This document shows, piece by piece, positions 35,536 to 44,845 of a DNA stretch of 64,000 nucleotides. The position numbers and the translations under genes are program-made. The notes beneath the pieces are model-generated. The model saw nothing but the letters and a program-made list of their open reading frames with translations, made no database searches and was not told the DNA's origin. Each line of letters opens with the position of its first letter. Position 1 is the stretch's first letter. Source of the DNA: Spirulina major PCC 6313 (GTDB lineage Bacteria; Cyanobacteriota; Cyanobacteriia; Cyanobacteriales; Spirulinaceae); the NCBI RefSeq assembly GCF_001890765.1, contig NZ_KV878783.1:1217614-1281613 (forward strand). Reading direction: 5' to 3'.

Positions 35536-38500
35536 ATGACAGTGCCGAATCAGGACAACTACCCAGAGTCAATGGATTCATCAGCGATCGCAATTATCGG
35601 GATGGCGGGACGCTTTCCCGGTGCGAATACCGTGGATGAACTGTGGCAGAACGTCCGCGACGGCCTGGAAACCATCACCTTCTTTAGCGATGACGAACTT
35701 CGCGCCGCCGGCGTTTCAGACCATTTGATCAATGATCCCAACTATGTCAAAGCCTCTCCGACGCTGCCGAATTTAGAAAAATTCGATGCCTATTTCTTTG
35801 ACTACAGTGCTAAAGAAGCCCTCTATATGGACCCCCAACAACGGGTGTTTCTCGAATGTGCGTGGGAAGCTCTTGAACAGGCCGGTTATGCACCGGGAAG
35901 CTCGGATCAGACGATTGGGATTTATGGCGGTGCTTCGATTAGTTTGTATCTGCTCAATAATATTATTTATGATAATCACGTTTACGCCGGTCACATGACT
36001 AGCTCCCGCGAATCGGCGGTATTTGGCGGTAACGTGCCGGAATCCTTAACGACGCGGGTGGCGTATAAACTCAATTTGACCGGCCCGGCGGTGCATTTGT
36101 CGTCGGCTTGTTCGACGAGTTTGGTGGCGGTGCATAGTGCCTGTCAAAGTTTATTAAATGGGGAATGTGAGATGGCATTGGCGGGGGGAGTTTCCTACCT
36201 TGGTTCCCAAACCCAAGGCTATCTCTATGAAGAGGGGTTAGTGTTGTCTCCCGATGGCCATTGCCGTAGTTTTGATGCCCAGGGCAAAGGGACGCTCTGG
36301 GGGAATGGTGTGGGGTTGGTGGTGTTGAAACTGTTGGAGGACGCGATCGCCGATGGGGATTATATCCATGCCGTGATTCGCGGCTCGGCGGTGAATAACG
36401 ACGGTAATTTAAAAGTGAGCCACAGTGCGCCCAGTGTGGACGGCCAAGCCCGCGCCATCTACCAAGCCCAAGACATCGCCGATATTGACCCCGCCACGAT
36501 TACCTACATCGAAGCCCACGGCACGGCTACCGCCCTCGGTGATCCGATTGAAATTGCGGCCTTGACCCAGGCCTTTCGGGCGAAAACCGATCAAACGGGC
36601 TACTGTGCGCTGGGGTCATTAAAAAGTAATATCGGCCATCTCAGCGAAGCATCCGGGGTGGCGGGGTTGATTAAAACCACCTTGGCGTTGAAACATCAAC
36701 AGATTCCGCCGACGCTGCATTTTGAAACGCCGAACCCCCAGATTGATTTTGAACATAGCCCGTTTTATGTGAATACGCGGCTGCGGGATTGGGACTGTAA
36801 CGGCAGTCCGCGCCGGGCGGGGGTGAGTTCCTTCGGCATGGGCGGCACGAATGCCCATGTGGTGATCGAAGAATGGCCCGCTGATCCCGAACGCGATCGC
36901 GGACAAGAGCGATCCGCATTAGCGCACCAATCGCATCATCTCCTGCTCCTGTCGGCCAAAACTCCCACCGCCCTCGAAACCGCCACCACGAACCTCGTTA
37001 ATCACCTCGAACACCACCCCGATTTAAATCTTGAGGATGTGGCCTATACCTTGGCGCGGGGTCGCAAAGCGTTTAAGCATCGCCGGATCGCGGTGGTGGA
37101 TGGCGAAACGAGAATCGCAGATGTTTTCACCACCCACGCCGCCCAACGTACTCGCACGAATACTGGTGATCCCAAGGTGCGATCGCTGGTGTTCATGTGT
37201 TCCGGCCAAGGTTCGCAATATGTCTCCATGGGCCATGATCTTTACACCACAGAAGCCGTTTTTCGTGACTGTGTAGACGACTGTTGCGACCTGCTCCAGC
37301 CGATCCTCGGTTTAGACCTGCGCGATCTGCTCTATCCTGATGCTGACCCGGCTGCGGCGGCGGATCAGCTCAAGCAAACCGCCCTCACTCAACCGGCCTT
37401 ATTCGTGATTGAATATGCCACCGCGCAATTGTGGATGTCCTGGGGAATAAAACCGGCCGCCCTAATTGGCCATAGTATCGGGGAATATGTGGCGGCAACC
37501 TTGGCGGGGGTGTTCAGCCGGGATGATGCCCTGGCGTTGGTGGCAAAACGGGGTGAATTAATGCAGTCGATGCCGGCTGGATCGATGTTGGCGGTTCCTC
37601 TGCCTGAAGCGCAGGTGGCTCCGATGCTGGCCGGGACGGCTCTAGAAATTGCCACGGTGAACAGTCCGGCCAATTGTGTGGTGTCGGGGCCGACGGCGGC
37701 CATTGAAACCTTGGCCGCGCAATTGGCAGATCAGGAAATCGAGGGGCGCATTTTACAAACCTCCCACGCCTTTCACTCGGCGATGATGGAGCCGATGTTA
37801 CAGCCATTCCGGGAGGCGGTGCAGCGGGTGAGGTTGAATGTGCCGACGATTCCCTTTGTGTCGAATGTGACGGGAACTTGGATCACCCCTAGGGCGGCCA
37901 CCGATCCGGAATACTATGTGCAGCAGTTGCGATCGCCCGTGCGTTTTGCCGCTGGGGTGCGGGTTTTATTTGATGATCCCGATCGCATTTTGCTCGAAAT
38001 TGGCCCCGGCCGTACCCTCAGCACCCTGGCTAAACGTCATCCCGACAAGCCCAAAGACCAGTTAACCTTCACCTCCCTCCGTCATCCCCAGGAAAGCGGT
38101 TCCGATCGGGCGTTTCTGCTCAAGTCCCTTGGAGAATTATGGCTGGCCGGGGTCGAGATCGATTGGGAAGCATATTTTGGCGAGGAACTCCATTATCGCG
38201 TTCCCCTGCCCACCTATCCCTTCGAGCGGCAACGCTACTGGCTCGACCCGAAACCCGCCGCTAAAACCGCCCTCACCTACGACGGCAAAAAACCCGATCC
38301 CGCTGATTGGTTCTATCAACCCTCGTGGAAACGGGCGAATTTACCCGCTCAAGGGGCGCGATCGCTCCCCAGCCCGATCCTGATCTTTGTGGAGGCGGAG
38401 GAAACGCGATCGCACCTCCGCACCGCCTGCCCCGATGCCACCGTGATCACCGTCGCACCGGGGGAACAGTTCAGCGCCCTCGATGCCCACACCTACGCGA

Positions 38501-41500
38501 TCGCACCCGACAACCCAGACGACTATCAAACACTAATCCAAACCCTCCAAGCCCAAGACCTCGCTCCCCAAGCGATCCTCCATCTCTGGAACATCACGCC
38601 CCCGCCAGAGCAACCCCTGAGCCTAGAGGGAGCCGCCACCGCCCAAACCCTCGGCTTTTATAGCCTTCTTTACCTCGTCCAAGCCCTCGATGCCCACAGC
38701 CTCACCCAAGATCTCGATCTCTTCGTGGGCGCGAACCACCTCCACAGCGTCACGGGTGAGGAAGCGATCGCCCCTGAAAAAGCAACCCTGATCGGGGCGG
38801 TGCGGGTGATTGCCCATGAATATCCCCAGATCCGTTGCTGCTGCGTCGATTTGGGACTCGGTGCGCGGGGCGTGACCCCGATGATCACCGAACTCGCGCA
38901 CCTCAGCACGGCCCGATTCGTGGCCTATCGCGGCCCCTCCCGCTGGGTGGAAGGGTTCGAGGCCACGCCCCTCGCACCGCCGAATCTGGACGCGCTCCCC
39001 TTCCGCCCCCAGGGAACCTATCTAATTACCGGCGGCATGGGCGGTATGGGGTTAGTGTTTGCGGAATATTTGGCGAAAACCGTGCAGGCAACGTTAATCC
39101 TCGTGGCGCGATCGCCCCTCCCCCCTCGCACCGCTTGGCCCACCTGGCTCGCCACCCACACCGACCACGACCCCACCAGCCTCAAACTCCGCAAAATCCA
39201 ACAACTCGAAACCTGGGGCGCAACGGTTCACACCCTCTGCGCCGATGTAGCCAATTTAGGGCAAATGGAAGAGGCGATCGCCCAAGTGCAACCCCAGTGC
39301 GGCCCAATTCGCGGCCTATTTCACACCGCAGGCGTGGCCGGGGGCGGCGTGATTCCCCTCAAAACCCGTGAAATTGCCGATCGCGTCCTCGCGCCCAAAG
39401 TTGCCGGGACGATCATCCTCGATCACCTCCTGCCAGAGGCGGATCTTGATTTTCGGGTGCTCTGTTCCTCGTTGGAATCGGTGTTAGGAACGGCGGGACA
39501 ATTGGACTATTGCGCCGCGAATAATTTCCTCGATGCCTACGCCCACGCCAAAACTGCCCAAGGTGGCCCCCTCACCCTCAGTATTAATTGGGATGCCTGG
39601 CAACAGGTGGGGATGGCGGTGGATACCGCAAACTATGGCTTTGGTAATAAAGTTCTAGAGATTAAACCCCTCGATCACTATCTCTTTGAACAGTGCATTG
39701 TGGAGCCACAGCAAGAGATTTATCTCGGCACCCTTGATCCAAAGGTGCATTGGATGATTGGCGAACACGTTGTTTTAAATCTGCCCAGTTTAGTGGGGAC
39801 GGCTTATTTAGAATTGGCGCGATCGGCCTATGAATGTCATAGCGGCCAGGCAACGGTTGAATTGTGTGATGTGTACTTTTTACAGTTCCTGTTTGTGGAA
39901 GGCGATCGCAAAGAATTACGGGTGATTTTAAATTTCAGCGATGATCCCATCACTTTTTCCATTCAAACCCTCGATGATGACGCGAAAACATGGGTCGAAC
40001 ATGCCCAAGGAAAAATCATTCCCGTTCCTAATCCTGACCCTAAACACTATGATCTAGGCGCGATCGCAACCCGCTGCGATCAAGAAATGATCGTGCCAGA
40101 TTTGCAGTCATTACCAGACTATACCCACTACGGCCCCCGTTGGCTGAGTAATATCCAATGGCGTAAAGCCAGCGATGATCACAACCTCGCTCTGATGCAA
40201 TTACCAACGGAATTTGTGCATGATTTAGATCACTATAAATTTCACCCGTCGATGGTAGATACTGCCACCTATGTGGTGGCGGATGTGTTGCCCAATGAAC
40301 TCACCAGCAAACTTTCATTCTTTAAAGAAGACAGCACCTATTTACCCTACTTTTACGAGCGCGTTCAAATTAAAAGCGCATTGCCCCAAACCTTCTATTC
40401 CTACACCACGCGGGAGCTGCGGGGCCGCGATTGGAGCATTAACCTGTCATTTATCAATCCTGACGGCGTGGAGTTGGTGGCGATTACTAACTACACCTTG
40501 AAATATACCGATTCAGCCTACAGTATCAAGGAAAATCAAGATGCTCGCCAAGCAAAGAAACGCGCCACCCCAGCCCTCAATATTCCCTTAGAAGTGGCAA
40601 TTTTACCGGAGGAAGGGATTGATACTGTGACGCGAATTTTGCAAAGTCGTATCGCACAAATGATCGTGTCTACGGTGGGGCTGGAGTATCAACAAAGTCT
40701 GTTAACCCAGAGGAATGAGTCGGACGAAACCGAAACCGAATTACGCTTTGAACGGCCCCAATTGAGTCAAGACTATGCCGCGCCGACAACGGAAGTGGAA
40801 AAAGCGATCGCCGCCATTTGGGAACAAGTTTTAGGGATTAAAGCCATCGGTATTTATGATAACTTCTTCGACCTCGGCGGCGACTCGTTGATCATTGTCC
40901 AGATCCTCCAAAAACTGCGCCAAACCCTGAGCGATCGCCTCACGATCAACGACCTCCTCAACGCCAACACGATCGCAGAACTGGCCCAAATCATCGACCC
41001 CACCGCCGCCAACACCGCCAAAGCCCTCCATCCCTGCCTCGTCAAATTCCGCGCCGGCAGCCCCAACGTTGCGCCCCTGTTTATCGTCCACCCTATCGCC
41101 GGAACCACGCGCAACTACCTCAACCTGCCCAACTGCCTCCCCCCAGAGCAACCGATCTACGCAATTCAACACCCCAAATGGACGGACGAAACCCGCCAAT
41201 TCCGCACCATTCCCGAACTCGCCGCCTACTACCTCGAAGCCGTGCGCCAAATCCAGCCCCACGGCCCCTATTTCCTCAGCGGCTACAGTGGCGGCGTGTA
41301 TTCCACCTACGAAATGGCGCAACAATTGACGGCAGCCGGGGAAACCGTCCCATTCCTCGCCCTGATCGACAAACCCCACTGGGAAACCGCCGCCGATAAA
41401 CCCAATTGGCAAAATCCCGACTTTGGCACCGACCTCGAAACGATGGTCTATTACGCTGATATTCGTACCCCAAAAACTAACGGCGAAAGCCATCTCGCGG

Positions 41501-43044
41501 ACTATCAAGCCCTCAATGATCTTGAAGAACAATTACCCTATTTCATTGAGCATTCGCCGTGGATTCAAGAGATGATGCCGCCGGATTCTAGCCCGGCAGA
41601 GTGGCGCATTTTTTGGGATGTGTTTGTGAGTTTGCGGATTATGAATGTTAATTATGAGTTGCAGCCCTACGACGGCCCGGCGCTCTATTTAGCCGCAGAA
41701 ATTCGGGATATTTATAGTGAGCGATTTAATGAAAAACCGTGGTTTGATTTAATTTCAAAACTTCAGTTTATCGAAGTGCCGGGCGACCATGTGACGATGT
41801 GGCATCAACCCCAAATCCAGGTGCTGGCCCAAACGATTCAAAACTACGCCCACACGGATAATTATCAACCCGAAGCACCCCAGGTAATGCGTCAAGGACA
41901 AGCGCGGGAATTGAACTGCGATCGCCTCCTCACCCTCGCCCAAGAACGCACCCAACTCACCGACTTTGGTGATGAACATTTCCGCCCCGGCTTTGAACAT
42001 CTAGTGACGGCCTTAAATCAAGAGGCGGCCTTGCATCCAATGGGGGCCACATTTATGCAAGAGTTGATCGTACAACTGTTGGTGAATCGTCTTGAAATTC
42101 AAGGCGAATTACAGCGTTATCCCGAAATTCTCAATGCCCCGATTCGGCAACCTCTGTTTATTTTCGGCTTGCCCCGGACGGGTTCCACCTATCTGCATAA
42201 TCTTCTCTGTCAAGATCCGGCGGTGCGCTGGTTGCGGCTCTGGGAAGCCTACCGCCCCTATCCCGCTCCTGACCCTCTCACCCACGCCAGCGACCCCCGC
42301 ATTGCCCAAACCCAAGCCACTTTTAAAAACTACGAATTCTTCACCCCCGAATCCACGGCGATGCATAAATATGATGCGATCGCACCAGAAGAGTGTGTCT
42401 GGTTATTGCAAAATGATTTCGCCTGCACAAGTTTTAGCTTCCTAACGCAAATTCCGTCCTATAGGGCGTGGTTAAACCAGCAGGACATGACCCCTGTTTA
42501 TCACTATTACCGTCAGCAACTTCAGTTATTAGATTGGAAGTTTGGATCATCGCGGTGGGTGTTAAAAAATCCGTTCCATTTGGCAGATTTGGCGGCATTG
42601 AATACGACGTTCCCCGATGCTTGTTTTGTACAAACCCACCGCGATCCGCAGCAGGTCGTTGCATCCTATTGCCGTTTAATTAAAAATCTCCGGCCGGTGT
42701 ATTCAGATCAGCTTGATCCGAAAGTGATTGGGGATGAAATTTTAGGCATTCTCTCTCATCAAGTGGAGCAAGGGATGAACGCTCGTCAGGCTATTGATCC
42801 GGCTCGTATCTGTGATGTGAATTTTGATGATTTGGTGCGTGATCCGGTGGGCATGGTTACTAAAATTTATCACCATTTTGGCTACGCTTTAAGTCCAGAG
42901 ATGGAGCGTAATTTAAGCCAATATATTCACGCCAACCCTCGATATAAACATGGCAAATATAGTTACTCTTTAGAGGAATTTGACTTAGATGCTAATCAAG
43001 TGAAGAACGTGTTCAAAGATTATCTAGATCAATTTAAACTTTAA
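35536..43044 (+). CDS. One-module PKS, KS-AT-KR-DH-ACP-TE-sulfotransferase
   Basis: 2502 residues from the ATG at 35536 (GGAGAGAAG upstream); the frame runs back to 35461. KS: active Cys192 in SACSTSL, HGTAT, SNIGHLSEASG. AT: GQGSQ, Ser647 in GHSIGE, and HAFHS, the malonyl-CoA signature. KR: TGGMGGMG near 1165, Tyr1325 and Asn1329. A DH-like hot-dog fold comes after the KR: His1411 in GEHVVLNL and Asp1575 in FHPSMVD are present, but the usual Gly and Pro of HxxxGxxxxP read Asn and Val. ACP Ser1784 (GGDSL). TE: Ser1918 (GYSGG), His2085. A sulfotransferase follows from about 2120, with PAPS-binding GLPRTGSTYLHNLL and QTHRDPQQVVAS. It extends the NRPS product by one C2 unit. 98 bp follow the NRPS gene; clearly one operon. 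Confidence 0.93.
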   Translation: MTVPNQDNYPESMDSSAIAIIGMAGRFPGANTVDELWQNVRDGLETITFFSDDELRAAGVSDHLINDPNYVKASPTLPNLEKFDAYFFDYSAKEALYMDPQQRVFLECAWEALEQAGYAPGSSDQTIGIYGGASISLYLLNNIIYDNHVYAGHMTSSRESAVFGGNVPESLTTRVAYKLNLTGPAVHLSSACSTSLVAVHSACQSLLNGECEMALAGGVSYLGSQTQGYLYEEGLVLSPDGHCRSFDAQGKGTLWGNGVGLVVLKLLEDAIADGDYIHAVIRGSAVNNDGNLKVSHSAPSVDGQARAIYQAQDIADIDPATITYIEAHGTATALGDPIEIAALTQAFRAKTDQTGYCALGSLKSNIGHLSEASGVAGLIKTTLALKHQQIPPTLHFETPNPQIDFEHSPFYVNTRLRDWDCNGSPRRAGVSSFGMGGTNAHVVIEEWPADPERDRGQERSALAHQSHHLLLLSAKTPTALETATTNLVNHLEHHPDLNLEDVAYTLARGRKAFKHRRIAVVDGETRIADVFTTHAAQRTRTNTGDPKVRSLVFMCSGQGSQYVSMGHDLYTTEAVFRDCVDDCCDLLQPILGLDLRDLLYPDADPAAAADQLKQTALTQPALFVIEYATAQLWMSWGIKPAALIGHSIGEYVAATLAGVFSRDDALALVAKRGELMQSMPAGSMLAVPLPEAQVAPMLAGTALEIATVNSPANCVVSGPTAAIETLAAQLADQEIEGRILQTSHAFHSAMMEPMLQPFREAVQRVRLNVPTIPFVSNVTGTWITPRAATDPEYYVQQLRSPVRFAAGVRVLFDDPDRILLEIGPGRTLSTLAKRHPDKPKDQLTFTSLRHPQESGSDRAFLLKSLGELWLAGVEIDWEAYFGEELHYRVPLPTYPFERQRYWLDPKPAAKTALTYDGKKPDPADWFYQPSWKRANLPAQGARSLPSPILIFVEAEETRSHLRTACPDATVITVAPGEQFSALDAHTYAIAPDNPDDYQTLIQTLQAQDLAPQAILHLWNITPPPEQPLSLEGAATAQTLGFYSLLYLVQALDAHSLTQDLDLFVGANHLHSVTGEEAIAPEKATLIGAVRVIAHEYPQIRCCCVDLGLGARGVTPMITELAHLSTARFVAYRGPSRWVEGFEATPLAPPNLDALPFRPQGTYLITGGMGGMGLVFAEYLAKTVQATLILVARSPLPPRTAWPTWLATHTDHDPTSLKLRKIQQLETWGATVHTLCADVANLGQMEEAIAQVQPQCGPIRGLFHTAGVAGGGVIPLKTREIADRVLAPKVAGTIILDHLLPEADLDFRVLCSSLESVLGTAGQLDYCAANNFLDAYAHAKTAQGGPLTLSINWDAWQQVGMAVDTANYGFGNKVLEIKPLDHYLFEQCIVEPQQEIYLGTLDPKVHWMIGEHVVLNLPSLVGTAYLELARSAYECHSGQATVELCDVYFLQFLFVEGDRKELRVILNFSDDPITFSIQTLDDDAKTWVEHAQGKIIPVPNPDPKHYDLGAIATRCDQEMIVPDLQSLPDYTHYGPRWLSNIQWRKASDDHNLALMQLPTEFVHDLDHYKFHPSMVDTATYVVADVLPNELTSKLSFFKEDSTYLPYFYERVQIKSALPQTFYSYTTRELRGRDWSINLSFINPDGVELVAITNYTLKYTDSAYSIKENQDARQAKKRATPALNIPLEVAILPEEGIDTVTRILQSRIAQMIVSTVGLEYQQSLLTQRNESDETETELRFERPQLSQDYAAPTTEVEKAIAAIWEQVLGIKAIGIYDNFFDLGGDSLIIVQILQKLRQTLSDRLTINDLLNANTIAELAQIIDPTAANTAKALHPCLVKFRAGSPNVAPLFIVHPIAGTTRNYLNLPNCLPPEQPIYAIQHPKWTDETRQFRTIPELAAYYLEAVRQIQPHGPYFLSGYSGGVYSTYEMAQQLTAAGETVPFLALIDKPHWETAADKPNWQNPDFGTDLETMVYYADIRTPKTNGESHLADYQALNDLEEQLPYFIEHSPWIQEMMPPDSSPAEWRIFWDVFVSLRIMNVNYELQPYDGPALYLAAEIRDIYSERFNEKPWFDLISKLQFIEVPGDHVTMWHQPQIQVLAQTIQNYAHTDNYQPEAPQVMRQGQARELNCDRLLTLAQERTQLTDFGDEHFRPGFEHLVTALNQEAALHPMGATFMQELIVQLLVNRLEIQGELQRYPEILNAPIRQPLFIFGLPRTGSTYLHNLLCQDPAVRWLRLWEAYRPYPAPDPLTHASDPRIAQTQATFKNYEFFTPESTAMHKYDAIAPEECVWLLQNDFACTSFSFLTQIPSYRAWLNQQDMTPVYHYYRQQLQLLDWKFGSSRWVLKNPFHLADLAALNTTFPDACFVQTHRDPQQVVASYCRLIKNLRPVYSDQLDPKVIGDEILGILSHQVEQGMNARQAIDPARICDVNFDDLVRDPVGMVTKIYHHFGYALSPEMERNLSQYIHANPRYKHGKYSYSLEEFDLDANQVKNVFKDYLDQFKL

Positions 43045-43145
43045 AGCGAATAGGCTACCCACTTTTACCACTGACTGCTTTATCTGCCCTCATCCCCCAG
43101 CCCCTTCTCCCAAAGTGGGATGCTCCCTTTTAATTGTTTTTGTCC

Positions 43146-43191
43146 TACCTGAATCCTTACGAATATTAGATTTCCTGTAAGGATTCAGGTA
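43146..43191. repeat. 15-bp inverted repeat, possible terminator or attenuator of the NRPS-PKS operon
   Basis: Perfect arms TACCTGAATCCTTAC and GTAAGGATTCAGGTA around a 16-base loop, about 100 bp after the PKS stop. A T-run does not follow. It may end the transcript, or be the trace of a small inserted element. Confidence 0.55.
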
Positions 43192-43250
43192 CTTGAAACG
43201 CAGTCACAGCAAGGCTTTCAAAATCGAGGTGAGTTCTAAACTAACAGTTC

Positions 43251-43301
43251 ATTCTCAATAATTACGCAAGACTAGGGGTTACAGCCTTGTTTATTGAGAA
43301 T
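43251..43301. repeat. 11-bp inverted repeat with 29-base loop
   Basis: Perfect arms ATTCTCAATAA and TTATTGAGAAT. Function unknown; the size and AT-rich arms fit either a weak hairpin or the ends of a very small mobile remnant. Confidence 0.45.
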
Positions 43302-43486
43302 AACAAAATAGCTCAAAATAGCTGAAACCCATACTAAGCAATGCTTACAGCCAAATCCTCATGACCTGAATACTTACGATTTCCTAATGAATATTAGAGT
43401 GGTTGAGCATAGCTTGCCTTAGCGGCTTAGTCTATATTAAAATAAGCAATATTCTATTCTTTTTGTACTGCTGGAAAACAACCATT

Positions 43487-43816
43487 ATGCAGAAGTCGGA
43501 AAAATACACTCAAACGTTTGAAAAATACACTCAAATGATTCAATCTCACCTTCCTGATGCTCAAGTTTTTCTTCATGATGTAACCGGGAAGGGAAATCAC
43601 CTTAAGGCTTTGGTGATTTCCTCAAAATTTGTCGGAGCGAACAGGGTTAAGCAGCATAAAATGGTCTATGACTCATTACAAGAGCATTTGATTTCAAAAG
43701 TCATTCATTCTTTAGCATTAAATACCTATACTCCCGAAGGCTGGGAGAAAGACCCGCTTTCTAAATCCATTCCTAATTCTCCTATCTTTGCGAATTACGC
43801 TCAAAGTGATGATTAG
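43487..43816 (+). CDS. BolA/IbaG family protein
   Basis: 109 residues from the ATG at 43487; a longer frame from 43403 starts with an unlikely hydrophobic stretch. The core IQSHLPDAQVFLHDVTGKGN, ISSKFVGANRVKQHKMVYDS and IHSLALNTYTPEGW matches the BolA fold, with the conserved His in KQHKMVY that co-ligates 2Fe-2S with monothiol glutaredoxins. BolA proteins take part in iron-sulfur handling. In this setting, among predicted iron-dependent tailoring enzymes, it may support them, but this is only a suggestion; it could also be a displaced housekeeping copy. No glutaredoxin gene is adjacent. Confidence 0.82.
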   Translation: MQKSEKYTQTFEKYTQMIQSHLPDAQVFLHDVTGKGNHLKALVISSKFVGANRVKQHKMVYDSLQEHLISKVIHSLALNTYTPEGWEKDPLSKSIPNSPIFANYAQSDD

Positions 43817-43924
43817 AGGTTCGGTTAACAAATATAGGAGCAGAATTGTTTTTTAGAAGATGATCGCAAAGTGCCATTTACGAAGGCGATCGCTGATTTT
43901 GTAAAATATTTAGGATGTGGGTTT

Positions 43925-43969
43925 TGTGTACTTCGCTGTGTCCAACGACTGAGCGAAGTACACATTTTT
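43925..43969 (+). terminator. Strong hairpin terminator after the BolA gene
   Basis: Perfect 13-bp stem TGTGTACTTCGCT (43925-43937) with AGCGAAGTACACA (43952-43964), followed by TTTTT. It separates the plus-strand BolA gene from the minus-strand phosphatase-like gene that ends at 43975. Confidence 0.8.
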
Positions 43970-43974
43970 GATTC

Positions 43975-44592
43975 TCACTCAGATCTCAGATGCGAGCGAT
44001 CGCCCAATTTCTGCAACAAGGGGCCATGCAGCCCAATTGTAACCTGAGAGACAGATCCCTCTAATATCTCAATGCGATCGCGACACCGTCCTAAATCAAT
44101 GCCCAATAAACTACATAACATCACCTGAATTGTTGTTTCATGGGAAACCACCAATGCATTTACGTCTTTATATTTTTCTCTTATTTCAGAGATTACCGCC
44201 ATCGAACGACTGGCTACTTCGATCGCTGTTTCTCCTTTTTTGGGAGAATTCCAAGCTGGATCAGCCACCCAGTTCATATAATTCTCTAAATGATTATCTT
44301 TAACCCATGCATGGGTCTGGTCTTCCCAAACGCCAAAATTCATCTCTTGTAGTCCACCGCGCAACTGCATTTGAACACCGACTGCATCCGCTAGGGGTTT
44401 GGCTGTTGCCAGGGCACGTTTCATGGAACTCACATAAATCGTTTCCCAAGGAATCGATTGATAGGCAAGGACAAAAGCGTTTGCCATTTCTTGACCTTCT
44501 GGGGTTAAGTCTGGGTTCAGAGCACCACAATAGCGACCTTCTCGGCTCTGAATGGTTTCCCCGTGACATAGAAAGTAAAATGTTAAGCTCAT
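43975..44592 (-). CDS. Histidine phosphatase (phosphoglycerate mutase) family protein with CHG in place of RHG
   Basis: 205 residues. The fold markers are FLCHGETIQ at the N-terminus, NPDLTPEGQEMA, VSSMKRALATAKPLA and ALVVSHETTIQVML. The RHG signature reads Cys9-His10-Gly11: the phospho-accepting His is kept, but the phosphate-binding Arg before it is Cys. Second-site residues Arg59 and the late His remain. It is the only minus-strand gene between the PKS and the right-hand tailoring genes, and diverges from the alcohol dehydrogenase. It may be a low-activity or repurposed enzyme; substrate unknown. Confidence 0.82.
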   Translation of the reverse strand: MSLTFYFLCHGETIQSREGRYCGALNPDLTPEGQEMANAFVLAYQSIPWETIYVSSMKRALATAKPLADAVGVQMQLRGGLQEMNFGVWEDQTHAWVKDNHLENYMNWVADPAWNSPKKGETAIEVASRSMAVISEIREKYKDVNALVVSHETTIQVMLCSLLGIDLGRCRDRIEILEGSVSQVTIGLHGPLLQKLGDRSHLRSE

Positions 44593-44665
44593 ACGCTCAA
44601 AATGTGATATTTGTCATAGCTTAGCATGAGTCGTCAGCCCTTTATCAAGCTCGCAATAGGTAGAT

Positions 44666-44701
44666 TTGATCAGCAGATTGATCAGCAGATTGATCAGCAG
44701 A
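44666..44701. repeat. Three perfect 12-bp direct repeats TTGATCAGCAGA
   Basis: Head-to-tail copies at 44666, 44678 and 44690 place three TGATCA palindromes at 12-bp steps in the divergent gap between the phosphatase-like and dehydrogenase genes. It could be a cluster of operator half-sites or simple slippage. The rest of this 253-bp gap is AT-rich and should hold both promoters. Confidence 0.6.
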
Positions 44702-44845
44702 ATAGTTTGTTAATATAAATGTTCGTTGTTTTTGATTATTAAATTTAATTAAAAGAATCGTTTTACTATTAAAAATTTTGCGTAGTTCTTGTTAATATTC
44801 TAGTAAGATTATTACTTATCCATATTCAAAAAAGATCTAATTGCC

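Larger units (their letters stand above)
43045..43486. other. Intergenic region after the PKS gene, no gene seen
   Basis: 442 bp, AT-rich, with two inverted repeats (listed separately), a short stretch CTCATCCCCCAGCCCC that belongs to a widespread cyanobacterial filler repeat, and the repeated phrase CCTGAAT(A/C)CTTACGA at 43149 and 43366. It probably holds the PKS operon terminator and the promoter of the BolA gene; neither is certain. Confidence 0.5.
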
